From Sinorhizobium meliloti 4H41 (GTDB lineage: Bacteria > Pseudomonadota > Alphaproteobacteria > Rhizobiales > Rhizobiaceae), in the NCBI RefSeq assembly GCF_000375585.1, contig NZ_AQWP01000008.1, positions 1 through 64,000 of the forward strand: DNA of 64,000 bases. Reading direction: 5' to 3'. Shown one piece after another: positions 38,838-48,051 of this stretch. Numbering within the stretch: position 1 is the stretch's first letter; every line of letters starts with the position of its first letter. The position numbers and the translations under genes are program-made. Below the pieces are notes generated by a model. It made no database searches. It saw only the letters and a program-made list of their open reading frames with translations, and was not told the DNA's origin.

Positions 38838-39653
38838 ATGGAAAACACAATTCGGGGCGGCCAGGGTAGCAACAGTCTCTTTGGCAGCAATGGGGATGAT
38901 GTAATCCTTGATCCGACGGGAAATGACTGGATCGATGGTGGTACCGGCAGCGACTCCATCTCGGCCGGCGAGGGCAATGACCGGGTCTTCGGTGGCGTGG
39001 GCAACGACCACGTCTTTGGCGACGAGGGCAACGACTACCTCTACGGCGACCTTGGCCGCGGCAAACCGCGCATCCTCGCTGCGACCATTCTGGGTGCGGA
39101 CACCGACAAGCTCTATGGCGGCTCCGGCGACGACGTCCTCTTCGCAGGCGACGGTAGAGACTCTCTGACCGGGGGTGCCGGCCACGACACCTTTGTGTTC
39201 CAGTTCCACAACCCGATGGCGGGGTTCGATCCAGACTACGGGCCAAAATCGGACCACACCAGCATTGTGGATTTTGATCCAGCGCAGGATACTTTCACCT
39301 TCGATGCGGTGGGGCTTGGCAGCGATGGTCTTGAAGCGAATTTCGTTAATCACGCGACGCGTGGCAATCAGGTGGACACCTTCTACAGCGGCCCCGGCAA
39401 TGAAGCTAACGGCGAGCACGTCGTAGTGATCACTGACCACAGTTTTGCCGATGGCTCGGCCGCAGCCAGGGATATCTCCGGCGAAGCCGCAGGCGATATA
39501 ATTGCCTATTTTAATTATCAGACCATGACGGCGGAACTGGGTTATGTTACCTCCGAGAACCAAGTGGACGACTTCGCGCACCTTGACAACGTGCAAAGTT
39601 TGCTCCACTTGGCTGGCCTGGGCCTGACCGCGTCGGATTTCATGTTTTGCTGA
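38838..39653 (+). CDS. nodO: NodO-like secreted calcium-binding RTX protein
   Basis: A 271-residue acidic protein without N-terminal signal peptide. Residues 5-115 hold glycine-aspartate nonapeptide repeats (GGTGSDSIS, GGVGNDHVF, GDEGNDYLY, GGSGDDVLF, GGAGHDTFV) that bind calcium as a beta-roll. The C-terminal third ends LAGLGLTASDFMFC and should hold the type I secretion signal. NodO (284 residues in R. leguminosarum) is exported by PrsD/PrsE and forms cation channels in plant membranes, helping nodulation. The nod box 64 nt upstream supports the name. No secretion genes are in the window. AAGGTGG precedes the ATG. Confidence 0.9.
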   Translation: MENTIRGGQGSNSLFGSNGDDVILDPTGNDWIDGGTGSDSISAGEGNDRVFGGVGNDHVFGDEGNDYLYGDLGRGKPRILAATILGADTDKLYGGSGDDVLFAGDGRDSLTGGAGHDTFVFQFHNPMAGFDPDYGPKSDHTSIVDFDPAQDTFTFDAVGLGSDGLEANFVNHATRGNQVDTFYSGPGNEANGEHVVVITDHSFADGSAAARDISGEAAGDIIAYFNYQTMTAELGYVTSENQVDDFAHLDNVQSLLHLAGLGLTASDFMFC

Positions 39654-40005
39654 TGCGGAAAACCAAGCGATATCATATTCCAGCCGACGCCAGAGGGGGC
39701 CATCAACTTCGCCGTACGCGTAGAAGATCTTTTGAATGCTTGGGCATCTTGTCGGTTCGATATGGTCACGCAAAGCTTCTGGCCATGGGCTACTTCGATT
39801 TGGTCGGCTCCATGGTGGTGAATGGTATTCATCACGACGGCCATCTTGAGTGGACAGACCTGCACCATCCAAATGGCGGCCTGTTACTAGACCCGCCGTT
39901 CTTCAGGTGAATCCGAATCTCGGCATTTCCCAGACGCCATAGCCGAGGCTCTGGACGGGGTTGACGCGTCGAAGGGCACTCTGGGCGAGCGCAGCCCACA
40001 TGCAA
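39654..40005. other. Spacer between nodO and the helicase gene
   Basis: Convergent 3' ends meet here. No gene or clear terminator was recognised. Confidence 0.35.
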
Positions 40006-43000
40006 TCAGGAAAACGGCCGATCCGGTAGGAACCGGTCCAATGTCGAGAAGTGCCCTGCCGATCTCCACAGTCCTCTATTCCCGATCACATACAGGGTAG
40101 TCTTGGCGCGTGTTACTGCGACGTTGACAAGATTGGGCCGACCGCCGGCCCATGCCCGTGCGCCACTCTGTGAAGACATCGGCGCGCCAAGTACAAAGAA
40201 CACAATCCCAGCCTCCCTGCCCTGAACGGTGTGAACGGTTCCAACCCGCTTAGACGCCCAGTCCCACGGATCATCGACCCACCCGTCCAGAACCCTGCTC
40301 TTAACGATCTCGCTACGCAGATTGTCCTGAACGATGACGAAGGGCGTCACCACGTACAGGTCGGGGGCGTGGCCGGCACTTCGAAGCTGCTGTAGCATTT
40401 TGATGAAGACTGCGCCTTCATCTGGTGACCATTTGTCAGTCGACGACCAGCTCACGACATTCACCCATGCGGATCGGCCGAGGACTTCATTGTCTGGTGT
40501 CGGACGCTTCGCATGCACCATGAGATTGGCGTAGGCGATCTCGTTCGAGATGTCGAACATCGGGCTGTTACAACGGCGGTGGACCAGCAACGGCGCGCCA
40601 ACGCTACGATGACCGCTACCAATCGGGAATCGAGCGCAATAGATGCTCGCCGCGTCTGCAAGCGTCTGCACCGAGGCTTCGGGTGCATTGAAACGCAGCG
40701 GATCGATGCCGAAGAACCCGCAAACCTTTTCTGTCAGACTGCTGGGAAGCGTGACCACGGGTTCGATCTGCAACGGGTCACCTACTACGATCGAACGCTT
40801 TGTTCTCATCATGGCTCCCACGACCGCCTGCGGAACGGCCTGGCCAGCTTCGTCAACCAAGAGCCAACCCAACGTCTCCGGCTTCAGACGGGAAAACATT
40901 CGATGGACAGATGCGAAGGTCGTCGAGATGAGTGGCACCACGAGGAAGAAGGACGCCCACAGCTCCGGTATCATCGCATCCTTCTCGGGGCTTCCCAAGG
41001 TCCGCGTGCCAAAGCTTTCCATGAGAATCGCAAGGTTCTGCCTGAGGCGGTCCGCGGCGCAGTCGATGAAGGCTCGGTGCAGATGAATCGCGGCTTCAAA
41101 AACCTTGTCTCGGAGGACATTGGTATCCTTGTCGAACCAGACGTTCAGTAGCTGGATTTCCTCGTGCGGCCGTCCGAAGAACTCCAAATCCGGGACCTCT
41201 GCCCCCAGGGCCTCCCTCGCCTGCCGTGTTGTCTTCTGCAGCGCAATGCGTTCGTTATTCAGCTCGGTGGCCTTCGATGCGATCCGGCCAACCGTCTCTT
41301 TGATCCGGTGTAACTCGCCACCGATGGTATCGAGCTGGCTCTTGAGCGGCGAAAGGACCTGTTCCTGCTGTTTGGCTGTTGTCGCAAGATCATCACTCCT
41401 CGCTGTCCAATCGCGATACGGCGCGGTTCTGAAGATGCGCGAAATCAAACCTGGCCGCACATCTCCATTTCGGCGCATTTCCTCTCGTGTGCGGGACAGA
41501 GTTTGCTCATGTTTTCGGACTGCCTCCGTAATCGAAGCCAACTGGCCCTCGAGGTCACTGGCCGTACTCTCCAACGTCTTCCGCTGTTCGATGACGGCCT
41601 GATATTCCACGCCGATCTGAACGAGCCGCTTCAGCTGAACATGAAGCATCTGAATACGGCTCCGGCGTTCCTCGAAAGCCGCCTTGACCTTTTGAAAGCT
41701 CGATCTCGCGAAGTCCCAACGCGATGCGGCTTCCATAGCGTTTTGCGGGGGCCGCTCACGTTTGACGATTTCCCGAAGGCGGCGGATCGGAGGCCCGTTT
41801 TCTTGGGGTATCGTGACAATCTGCGGCTGTCCGCTGGCGTGATTGAGGTAGGTGGAAAAGCCGAGCTCCTCGTCCTTCCAGAAATCCTGCGAAAACTGGA
41901 AGCGATTGGATGAATTCCCCAGGACAGCTCCCACAATGCCCCAAGTCGGTATCCCTAGAACTTTGTCGGAAATTGCTTGGAAATACCGAAGATCAGGCGC
42001 GTCCTCGGCCACCGCCTCTATCGAAGGCAATTCCGCACTGACATTCTCGACAGCCTTGTTGTTGGAAGAGGCAACAACCATCTCGAACCCCTTGAGACGG
42101 TTGTGCAGGCGGTGAAGCATTATGGTGGCGCCGTTGCGCGAGAAGCTGACACGTGAGGGTTCGAAAGCCTGGGCCGGCTTATCAAATGTCGCCATGACAC
42201 TTGCGCGCTCCACGACCCTGTCGGCGACGACGTCACGCAAGAGCGTGGTTTTCCCGGTGCCCGGCGGTCCATTGACCCCCAAAACGCCTGTTGGCATCTG
42301 GTCGTGCCCAGTTGCGTTGACGGCTGCCTGCTGAAGGATCGCCAACGGATACCGTCCCTTCCCTGGCCAGCGTCCAGATGGCGACAGCTTTGGCTGCAGA
42401 AGGTCCTGAAGTCCTGCTGTGTCTCCAAACAGGTCCGTCCGCGTGAGAGGGGATTTGATGCCGAGGTAATGGGCAAGGGCATTCGGCACATTGTTTGCGG
42501 CGATAAGAGATCGAGCGCTCTCTAAATCCTCGAGGTAGAAGGAGTTCAGGAGATTTGGTTCTGGCGGATTCTTGTTGCCGATCCACTCGAAGCGCTTGAG
42601 AGCAAAGTAAGGTGCCTTCGTTTCCAAGCCGTCGAGATCAAGGGCTTGCAAAAGCCAGTTATAGACATCGCGGATATGCCGCTTAGTGAGGGGTTCTATT
42701 TCATTGTCTCGGTTTCGTCTGACGAGCCGTTCGCGAAACGCCGAGGTGAGTGACTTCTCATGTTTGGGCCAGTCCGCCAACTTTCGAAGGTCGCCCCGCA
42801 GCGCAACGGGCACTCCCCAGGCGAAGCTTGATATCGACGCGCTATCGTCTTCTTCAAGGGGCTTCCCCTCCTTGTCGAGAATGACGCTGGCGATCGGACT
42901 GAACCCCTTCACCGTGGGCTTTTCCGGCCTATTGTCGGAATACACCTTCAGCAACGACTCCACCGCGGGGGCCATGGCGATCGTGCCAAAATAGAGTTCG

Positions 43001-43482
43001 AAATACAGGCGTTTCTTCGGCCGCGACGTCTGGCTAATCTCCCACGGGAGATAGCTTACCTCGAACATGACGAGGGCCCCCTTGTCGCCAGCGACAAGGT
43101 CAATTTCCTTCTTGAACCCGTTCGGGGACAGTACCTCCAATGCGGTCCAAGTGCTGAGGACATCAGTGGCCTTGTTCGTTACAGGCGGCATCTGCATCGG
43201 CTTGACCGCGGGTACTGGTCCGACAGTAGGCGTCGGCTCTACGCGCATCGGAGATGCCGCAGCAAGCGGACATTCTATAAGTGAGCTCTGGACCGGAGTT
43301 TCGGATGGCTTTCGACCCGCGCGATCTTTGGCGATGCGCTGCTTGAGGGTCTCCGCCGTCTGCGTTGTCCGAAAGGCCAACTCCTTAACCAGAAGATCGA
43401 CCGTAGCCTTATCCGTGGCACTGGTTTCGTAGATCGCCTCCAGTTCTACGACAGACTTGGAGAGGTACGGTCGCTTCGACAT
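40006..43482 (-). CDS. Very large SF1 (Upf1/DNA2-like) helicase-ATPase
   Basis: From the ATG at 43482 the protein has 1158 residues. The N-terminal 370 residues have no family I recognise. Then come the Walker A GVNGPPGTGKTTLLRDV (about 405), ASSNNKAVENV, a long coiled-coil insertion (about 600-800), the Walker B LLVDEAGQAVPQA, motif III VVGDPLQIEPVV, GTVHTVQGREAGIVFFVLGA and motif VI VNVAVTRAKTTLYVIG. This is a superfamily 1B helicase. Such solitary giants often belong to phage or plasmid defence; an RNA or DNA processing role is equally possible. It stands alone on its strand. Confidence 0.85.
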   Translation of the reverse strand: MSKRPYLSKSVVELEAIYETSATDKATVDLLVKELAFRTTQTAETLKQRIAKDRAGRKPSETPVQSSLIECPLAAASPMRVEPTPTVGPVPAVKPMQMPPVTNKATDVLSTWTALEVLSPNGFKKEIDLVAGDKGALVMFEVSYLPWEISQTSRPKKRLYFELYFGTIAMAPAVESLLKVYSDNRPEKPTVKGFSPIASVILDKEGKPLEEDDSASISSFAWGVPVALRGDLRKLADWPKHEKSLTSAFRERLVRRNRDNEIEPLTKRHIRDVYNWLLQALDLDGLETKAPYFALKRFEWIGNKNPPEPNLLNSFYLEDLESARSLIAANNVPNALAHYLGIKSPLTRTDLFGDTAGLQDLLQPKLSPSGRWPGKGRYPLAILQQAAVNATGHDQMPTGVLGVNGPPGTGKTTLLRDVVADRVVERASVMATFDKPAQAFEPSRVSFSRNGATIMLHRLHNRLKGFEMVVASSNNKAVENVSAELPSIEAVAEDAPDLRYFQAISDKVLGIPTWGIVGAVLGNSSNRFQFSQDFWKDEELGFSTYLNHASGQPQIVTIPQENGPPIRRLREIVKRERPPQNAMEAASRWDFARSSFQKVKAAFEERRSRIQMLHVQLKRLVQIGVEYQAVIEQRKTLESTASDLEGQLASITEAVRKHEQTLSRTREEMRRNGDVRPGLISRIFRTAPYRDWTARSDDLATTAKQQEQVLSPLKSQLDTIGGELHRIKETVGRIASKATELNNERIALQKTTRQAREALGAEVPDLEFFGRPHEEIQLLNVWFDKDTNVLRDKVFEAAIHLHRAFIDCAADRLRQNLAILMESFGTRTLGSPEKDAMIPELWASFFLVVPLISTTFASVHRMFSRLKPETLGWLLVDEAGQAVPQAVVGAMMRTKRSIVVGDPLQIEPVVTLPSSLTEKVCGFFGIDPLRFNAPEASVQTLADAASIYCARFPIGSGHRSVGAPLLVHRRCNSPMFDISNEIAYANLMVHAKRPTPDNEVLGRSAWVNVVSWSSTDKWSPDEGAVFIKMLQQLRSAGHAPDLYVVTPFVIVQDNLRSEIVKSRVLDGWVDDPWDWASKRVGTVHTVQGREAGIVFFVLGAPMSSQSGARAWAGGRPNLVNVAVTRAKTTLYVIGNRGLWRSAGHFSTLDRFLPDRPFS

Positions 43483-43959
43483 CAATTGAACCTGCTTTAC
43501 TATGAGGGCCTGGGCGGGTGCTTAGTCTTCAACCAGTGTACCCAGAAATTCAACCGGTGGCGTGCGAAGCCATAACTTTTACCGCGAGATCAACATGGAA
43601 ACGTCTGTTCCATGACACTGAGCGGCGTTTTCACGGAGCCACATTTCCACCCTCTCCTTTGTAGGGCGACTTTTTGTACGATCTCCTACGCCAGAAAGTT
43701 CGATGCCACATGCCACACGTTTTCGGAAGAACGATCCTCGGCTCAAGCGTGACACGCGCAGATACGAGGCTGTCTCAGGAGCCCGTTAATCTAAAGATGC
43801 ATCTGGCGGTGCGATGTATTTTTAAATACACTCCAGAACTCACATGCGCCTATCGCGAGAGTACAATATAAATGAAAATATATCTAAATATATAATATTA
43901 TTTCTATTGCATTCCTTCGACAAAGCGTTCAGCCTTGCTTTTATGACGGAGGAATGACG
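43483..43959 (+). promoter_or_regulatory. AT-rich control region of the PEP-mutase operon
   Basis: This 477-nt divergent spacer turns strongly AT-rich at about 43850-43920, unlike the rest of the window. At 43815-43830 it has TGT-ATTTTTAAAT-ACA, a near-palindrome that formally fits TGT-N10-ACA. I see no GG-N10-GC sigma-54 promoter behind it, so NifA control is not supported. No nod box or phnF-type operator is seen here. Confidence 0.45.
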
Positions 43960-44871
43960 ATGAATCAGGCAGCATCCATAGCCAAGTCGATCGGTGCCGT
44001 TGAAGACCCGACGAAGATGCTCCGTAATCTTATTTGCTCCAGCGAGCTGTCCTTCCTCATGGAAGCGCATGACGGACTTTCGGCGGCGATCGCCAGGCAG
44101 GCTGGTTTCAAGGGGCTTTGGGCCTCCGGACTTTCGATTTCTTCGGCGCTCGGCTATCGAGACGCAAACGAGGCAAGTTGGACCGAGATCGTTGACGTGG
44201 TGGAGCGAATAGCCGACGCAAGCGGACTGCCGATCCTGGTCGACGGTGACTCGGGGTTCGGCAATTTCAATAACGCCCGATTGCTAGCTATGAAGCTCTT
44301 GAAGCGCGGGGGCGCCGGCGTCTGCCTGGAGGACAAACGCTTCCCGAAGATGAACAGTTTCGTGGGAGACCGGCAAGCCCTCGCCGATATCGTTGAGTTT
44401 TCCGGCCGACTGAAAGCGATCAAGGACATCACGGGGAGCGACCTCGTGCTAGTCGCTCGGACCGAAGCGCTGATCGCCGGCCACGGTTTGGACGAGGCTC
44501 TGCAGCGCGCGGACGCCTATGCTGACGCCGGCGCCGACGCACTCCTGATACATTCGCGCAAGAGCGATGCGGGCGAGATTCTCGCTTTCGCGAAGCGGTG
44601 GCAGAAGCTTCCGATCGTGATCGTGCCCACGAAATACTACCGCACGCCGGTTTCGGCTTATCGAGATGCTGGCATCTCGACGGTGATCTGGGCCAACCAC
44701 GCGATGCGTGCGGCAGTCGCCGGGATGCGCGCGGTATGCAGTCGCATCGTCGCCGAAGAGAGTATCGCCGGAGTCGAGCCGGAAGTTGCCACACTCGAGG
44801 AGGTCTTTGGCCTCTTGCGTTACGATGAATTGATATCGGCCCAGGATCGCTATCTACCGCAACATGGATAA
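43960..44871 (+). CDS. pepM: Phosphoenolpyruvate phosphomutase
   Basis: From the ATG at 43960 (GGAGGA 7 nt upstream) the protein has 303 residues of the isocitrate-lyase superfamily. It shows the PEP mutase signature EDKRFPKMNSF at 124-134 (EDKx5NS), where lyases of the family have KKCGH instead, and LVDGDSGFGNFNN for the Mg2+ site. It converts PEP into 3-phosphonopyruvate, the entry step to nearly all natural phosphonates. The equilibrium favours PEP, so a second enzyme must pull the product; the next gene is an aminotransferase and no decarboxylase is seen. The gene overlaps the aminotransferase start by 8 nt. Confidence 0.92.
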   Translation: MNQAASIAKSIGAVEDPTKMLRNLICSSELSFLMEAHDGLSAAIARQAGFKGLWASGLSISSALGYRDANEASWTEIVDVVERIADASGLPILVDGDSGFGNFNNARLLAMKLLKRGGAGVCLEDKRFPKMNSFVGDRQALADIVEFSGRLKAIKDITGSDLVLVARTEALIAGHGLDEALQRADAYADAGADALLIHSRKSDAGEILAFAKRWQKLPIVIVPTKYYRTPVSAYRDAGISTVIWANHAMRAAVAGMRAVCSRIVAEESIAGVEPEVATLEEVFGLLRYDELISAQDRYLPQHG

Positions 44872-46120
44872 TGCGGGGCCCATTGAGGGGGCGAGCGCGA
44901 ATTCAACGATCAATTTCGGGGGCGCGCACATGCTTGCGCAACGGACAGAGTTGTTCAAATCGTCGGCAACGGCGGCGGCGCGCGCAGCGGCGAAATCGGC
45001 TGCGGACCAAGGAAAGGAGATTGTCGATCTGACGGTCGGCGAGATCTGCAGCGATCTTGCTCCGACGATCCGAGCAGGCGCGATCGATGCGATCCGCCAG
45101 GGCGTCAACCGCTACACAGATCCCATCGGGATGATGGAACTTCGAGAGGCGCTCGCCGGCAAGATTTCCGGCAATACTGGTCAGGTCTGGCGCGCCGATG
45201 AGGTCGCCGTTACCACCGGCGCCAAACAGGCGCTGTTCAACGTCGCCATGGTGCTGCTTAATCCGGGTGACGAGGTCATCGTGCCTGCGCCCTACTGGAC
45301 GACATTCCCCGCCCAGGTGCTAATCGCCGGCGGAACGCCCGTCCATGTTGACACCCGCGCCAATGGATATGTTCCCCGTATTGAGGATATCGAGGCCGCA
45401 ATCACCGACCGCAGCCGCGCGATTGTGGTCAACACTCCAAACAACCCGACTGGCACCGTTTACGATGCTGAAACTTTGGCCGGCATCGGGAAGCTTGCGA
45501 TCAAGCGCGGCCTCTGGATCATTTTCGACGAATGCTATGGCGACTTCATCCACGTTGACGAAGCCCATCATCCTATCGTCTCAATTCTTCCGGAAGTTCG
45601 TCCGCGCACTCTTATCGTCAACGCCTTCAGCAAGTCGCTTGCACTCGCGGGCTGGAGGATGGGTTATCTTGCCGGGCCGAAGAATGTAATTAGTGCGGTG
45701 AAAGCACTGCAATCACATACGACCTCGAACCCGAACGTCATCGCTCAACACGCAGTACTCGCGCATCTTCTAAACGGCGATGGCAATTTTGAGAGCGAGC
45801 TGCGCTGCCAACTCACCTGTGCAAGGCAGATGGGTCTTAGCGTGCTTTCGGCTCTGACGCGCGTCCCCGTTCCGAAGGCGATGGGAGGCTTTTATTTCTA
45901 CCTCAACGTTTCGGACCTGCTGCGCCGCCCGAGGCTCCGCGAGGCCGGGACGACGGCCGACGACGTCGTGAAAGTTCTGCTGATGAAAGCGGGCGTAGCT
46001 GCGGTATCGGGCACGGCGTTCGGTGACCCGGTTGGCCTTCGCCTCTCGTACGGGGTCCCCCCCGAGAAACTAGAGGCTGGCCTTACCCCGCTCGTCGATG
46101 TCCTGAACGCCTGGGAATGA
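44864..46120 (+). CDS. Class I/II aminotransferase, probably acting on phosphonopyruvate
   Basis: A 418-residue PLP enzyme of the aspartate aminotransferase family: NTPNNPTGTVYDAETL (Asn194), FDECYGDFIH (Asp222, Tyr225), SKSLALAGWRMGY with the PLP lysine Lys257 and Arg265. The start at 44864 overlaps pepM; the ATG at 44930 (MLAQRTELFK) fits the family better and could be the true start. Position suggests it converts 3-phosphonopyruvate to 3-phosphonoalanine, drawing the PepM equilibrium forward. The family call is firm; the substrate is inferred from coupling to pepM. Confidence 0.88.
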   Translation: MDNAGPIEGASANSTINFGGAHMLAQRTELFKSSATAAARAAAKSAADQGKEIVDLTVGEICSDLAPTIRAGAIDAIRQGVNRYTDPIGMMELREALAGKISGNTGQVWRADEVAVTTGAKQALFNVAMVLLNPGDEVIVPAPYWTTFPAQVLIAGGTPVHVDTRANGYVPRIEDIEAAITDRSRAIVVNTPNNPTGTVYDAETLAGIGKLAIKRGLWIIFDECYGDFIHVDEAHHPIVSILPEVRPRTLIVNAFSKSLALAGWRMGYLAGPKNVISAVKALQSHTTSNPNVIAQHAVLAHLLNGDGNFESELRCQLTCARQMGLSVLSALTRVPVPKAMGGFYFYLNVSDLLRRPRLREAGTTADDVVKVLLMKAGVAAVSGTAFGDPVGLRLSYGVPPEKLEAGLTPLVDVLNAWE

Positions 46121-46162
46121 CAAGATAATGCTGCGACCCTAACAGTAGGAGACCTGTTTAGG

Positions 46163-46939
46163 ATGACGAATGTTCCCAGGCAAGCAGTCATACTCGCGGC
46201 CGGTTTCGGATCACGCCTGCGGCCCTTGACCGACCTGCGGCCGAAGCCGCTCGTCGAGGTCAACGGTACGCCCATCCTCCACAACGCGCTGCGCAATCTC
46301 GAGTCCGTCGGCGTCGAGGAAGTTACCATCGTCGTCGGCTACCGCAAGGATGCGATCCAGCACTCCTGCGGCAATCACTTTGGCAAGCTCGAAATAAATT
46401 ATGTCGAATCCTCGGTCTTCGACAGGACCGGCAGCGCGTACTCCCTTTGGTTGGCACGGCATGTCCTGCTGACCGGCGACGTCTACCTTCTGGAGGCAGA
46501 CGTTTTTTTCGAACTGGATGCGCTTCGCTATCTCGGAACGGGAGAAGCAGAGAATGTCGCCGCGGTCGCACCCTTTGACCGCTCGATGGAAGGCTCCGCG
46601 GTCGTCCTCACAGAGAACGGCTATATCGCCGAAGTCCGGATGAAGCAGACGGCCGCCAACCTGGTCGACGGCGCGCCGCGGCTTTTCAAGACGATGAATC
46701 TGATTCGGTTTTCCGGTAACGATCTGCGCGAGACGATCGTCCCGCATCTCGACAGTATCATCCGCAGTGGCGCCGTGAAGTCCTATACCGAGGAGATGCT
46801 CTCCAATCTCGTGCAAACGAGGAACTTGCGGATCGCCGCGGCCAGATGTGACGACGTCAGGTGGTATGAGATCGATAATGAGGATGATCTGCGCATCGCG
46901 GAGGCAATATTCCGGACCTCCCCCGAAATCGCGTGTTAG
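46163..46939 (+). CDS. Nucleotidyltransferase, PntC/LicC-like CTP:phosphonate type
   Basis: A 258-residue nucleotidyltransferase with the signature AVILAAGFGSRLRPLTDLRP, KPLVEVNGTPILHNALRNL (residues 8-46), and VDYL-type acidic metal sites (LLEADVFFEL, WYEIDNEDDLRIAE). This branch includes phosphocholine cytidylyltransferase LicC and PntC, which makes CMP-2-aminoethylphosphonate and is often fused to PepM. Here it would activate the phosphonate amino acid with CTP for transfer onto a glycan, lipid or other acceptor. It is 42 nt behind the aminotransferase. Hexose-1-phosphate activation is an alternative but fits the context less. Confidence 0.8.
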   Translation: MTNVPRQAVILAAGFGSRLRPLTDLRPKPLVEVNGTPILHNALRNLESVGVEEVTIVVGYRKDAIQHSCGNHFGKLEINYVESSVFDRTGSAYSLWLARHVLLTGDVYLLEADVFFELDALRYLGTGEAENVAAVAPFDRSMEGSAVVLTENGYIAEVRMKQTAANLVDGAPRLFKTMNLIRFSGNDLRETIVPHLDSIIRSGAVKSYTEEMLSNLVQTRNLRIAAARCDDVRWYEIDNEDDLRIAEAIFRTSPEIAC

Positions 46940-47262
46940 CAGCTCGGGCGAGGAGCAGGTCAATGCTTCGACTGTGTCCTTGATGAGGCCAATGCGATCA
47001 CGACGTGCGGCTGCGCATTGGTTGGATTTGAACGGGCGGCTTGATCTCGCTGTTGTCACCGCTTCGTGGCAGTTGCTCGCGCATTGTCTGACGGCGCCTT
47101 CACCGCTCGGACGCGCAATCGTGATGAAGCGAAGCTCCGCACTCGACGCATGTAGTGGGGGGTTTCAAGGCCGCGATACCGCCTTACCGGCATCGCAACT
47201 CTCGTGGCCAAGTCTGGGAAGGGCGTCTCGACGTATTAATCATTCACCAAGAGAGAAATACC
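46940..47262 (+). other. Spacer before the methyltransferase gene
   Basis: A 323-nt gap in an otherwise tight gene row. Open frames in it have no recognised family. It may be a deletion scar or hold a separate promoter; neither is clear. Confidence 0.35.
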
Positions 47263-48051
47263 ATGAACGATCCTGTTGAAGAGAGAGATGCTTATACCGC
47301 CTATGGCGAAATTTGGAGTGATATTTACGATGAGTATGGGGAAGCGCTCAACAAGTCGACCCAGATCGAGCGGGCAGTCCGTTTTCTCGCGCCCTTCGCA
47401 GAGAACGGAACGGCACTCGAGTTGGGCGTCGGAAACGGCCACTTCGCTTTGCCCCTTTCGCAGACAGGAGCTTCGGTTCACGGTCTCGATAACTCAGAAA
47501 GCATGCTTGCCTCGCTTCTCGCAAAGGAAGGCGGGCAGTCTATCACGGCACACTTAGGCGACATGGCAGACTTTGACCTGGGCACTCACTATGATCTCGT
47601 GTACTGTGTCGGCAACACCTTTTCGCTTATGTTGACAGTCGAGCAACAGCTTAGTTGCTTGAAATCAACTGCAAAGGCCCTAAAGCCGAACGGATGCTTT
47701 GTTGTTGATTTGAGCTATCCATATACCAGTGACTTCACCGGAGAAGGCATCCATCGCGACCAACGGACTACGGTCATACACGTTGATGAGCGTCGAGCGA
47801 TGGTTCGGTTTGCCAGACACGACCGCAATCAGCAGTATCTTATTTCTCTGGACTTCTGGATTACACCTTCGGGAAGCCGGACGATGCCGCTTAAGATGCG
47901 ATATGTCTATCCAACCGAACTCGACTTGCTCGCGAGGATCAGCGGGCTTGAACTTCTTGAGCGCCACGGAGACTGGCAGAGGCGCCCGTTTGATAATAGA
48001 TCTTCGCGATACATGTCCGTGTTCCGCAAAGCGGCATGCGAGTTCCAATAG
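47263..48051 (+). CDS. SAM-dependent methyltransferase of the phosphonate cluster
   Basis: From the ATG at 47263 (AAGAGAG upstream) the protein has 262 residues. Class I methyltransferase core: ALELGVGNGHFALPLSQTGA (motif I), VHGLDNSESMLASLL (motif II) and LVYCVGNTFSLMLTVEQQLS. The downstream half resembles small-molecule O-/N-methyltransferases. As last gene of the pepM row it could methylate the phosphonate or its amino group, but this is only inferred from position; it is separated from the nucleotidyltransferase by 323 nt. Confidence 0.72.
   Translation: MNDPVEERDAYTAYGEIWSDIYDEYGEALNKSTQIERAVRFLAPFAENGTALELGVGNGHFALPLSQTGASVHGLDNSESMLASLLAKEGGQSITAHLGDMADFDLGTHYDLVYCVGNTFSLMLTVEQQLSCLKSTAKALKPNGCFVVDLSYPYTSDFTGEGIHRDQRTTVIHVDERRAMVRFARHDRNQQYLISLDFWITPSGSRTMPLKMRYVYPTELDLLARISGLELLERHGDWQRRPFDNRSSRYMSVFRKAACEFQ

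Noticed and set aside
38838-39200. Short tandem repeats resembling a CRISPR or minisatellite
   Set aside because: They are the codons of the NodO calcium-binding repeats. No CRISPR array was seen in the window.
38820-39872. 350-codon minus-strand open frame opposite nodO
   Set aside because: The plus strand encodes RTX nonapeptides behind a nod box; the reverse frame is a mirror of the repeats.
43815-43830. NifA-type site before pepM
   Set aside because: Pattern TGT-N10-ACA is met, but there is no sigma-54 promoter downstream, so it was not annotated as a NifA site; kept only as a cautious finding.
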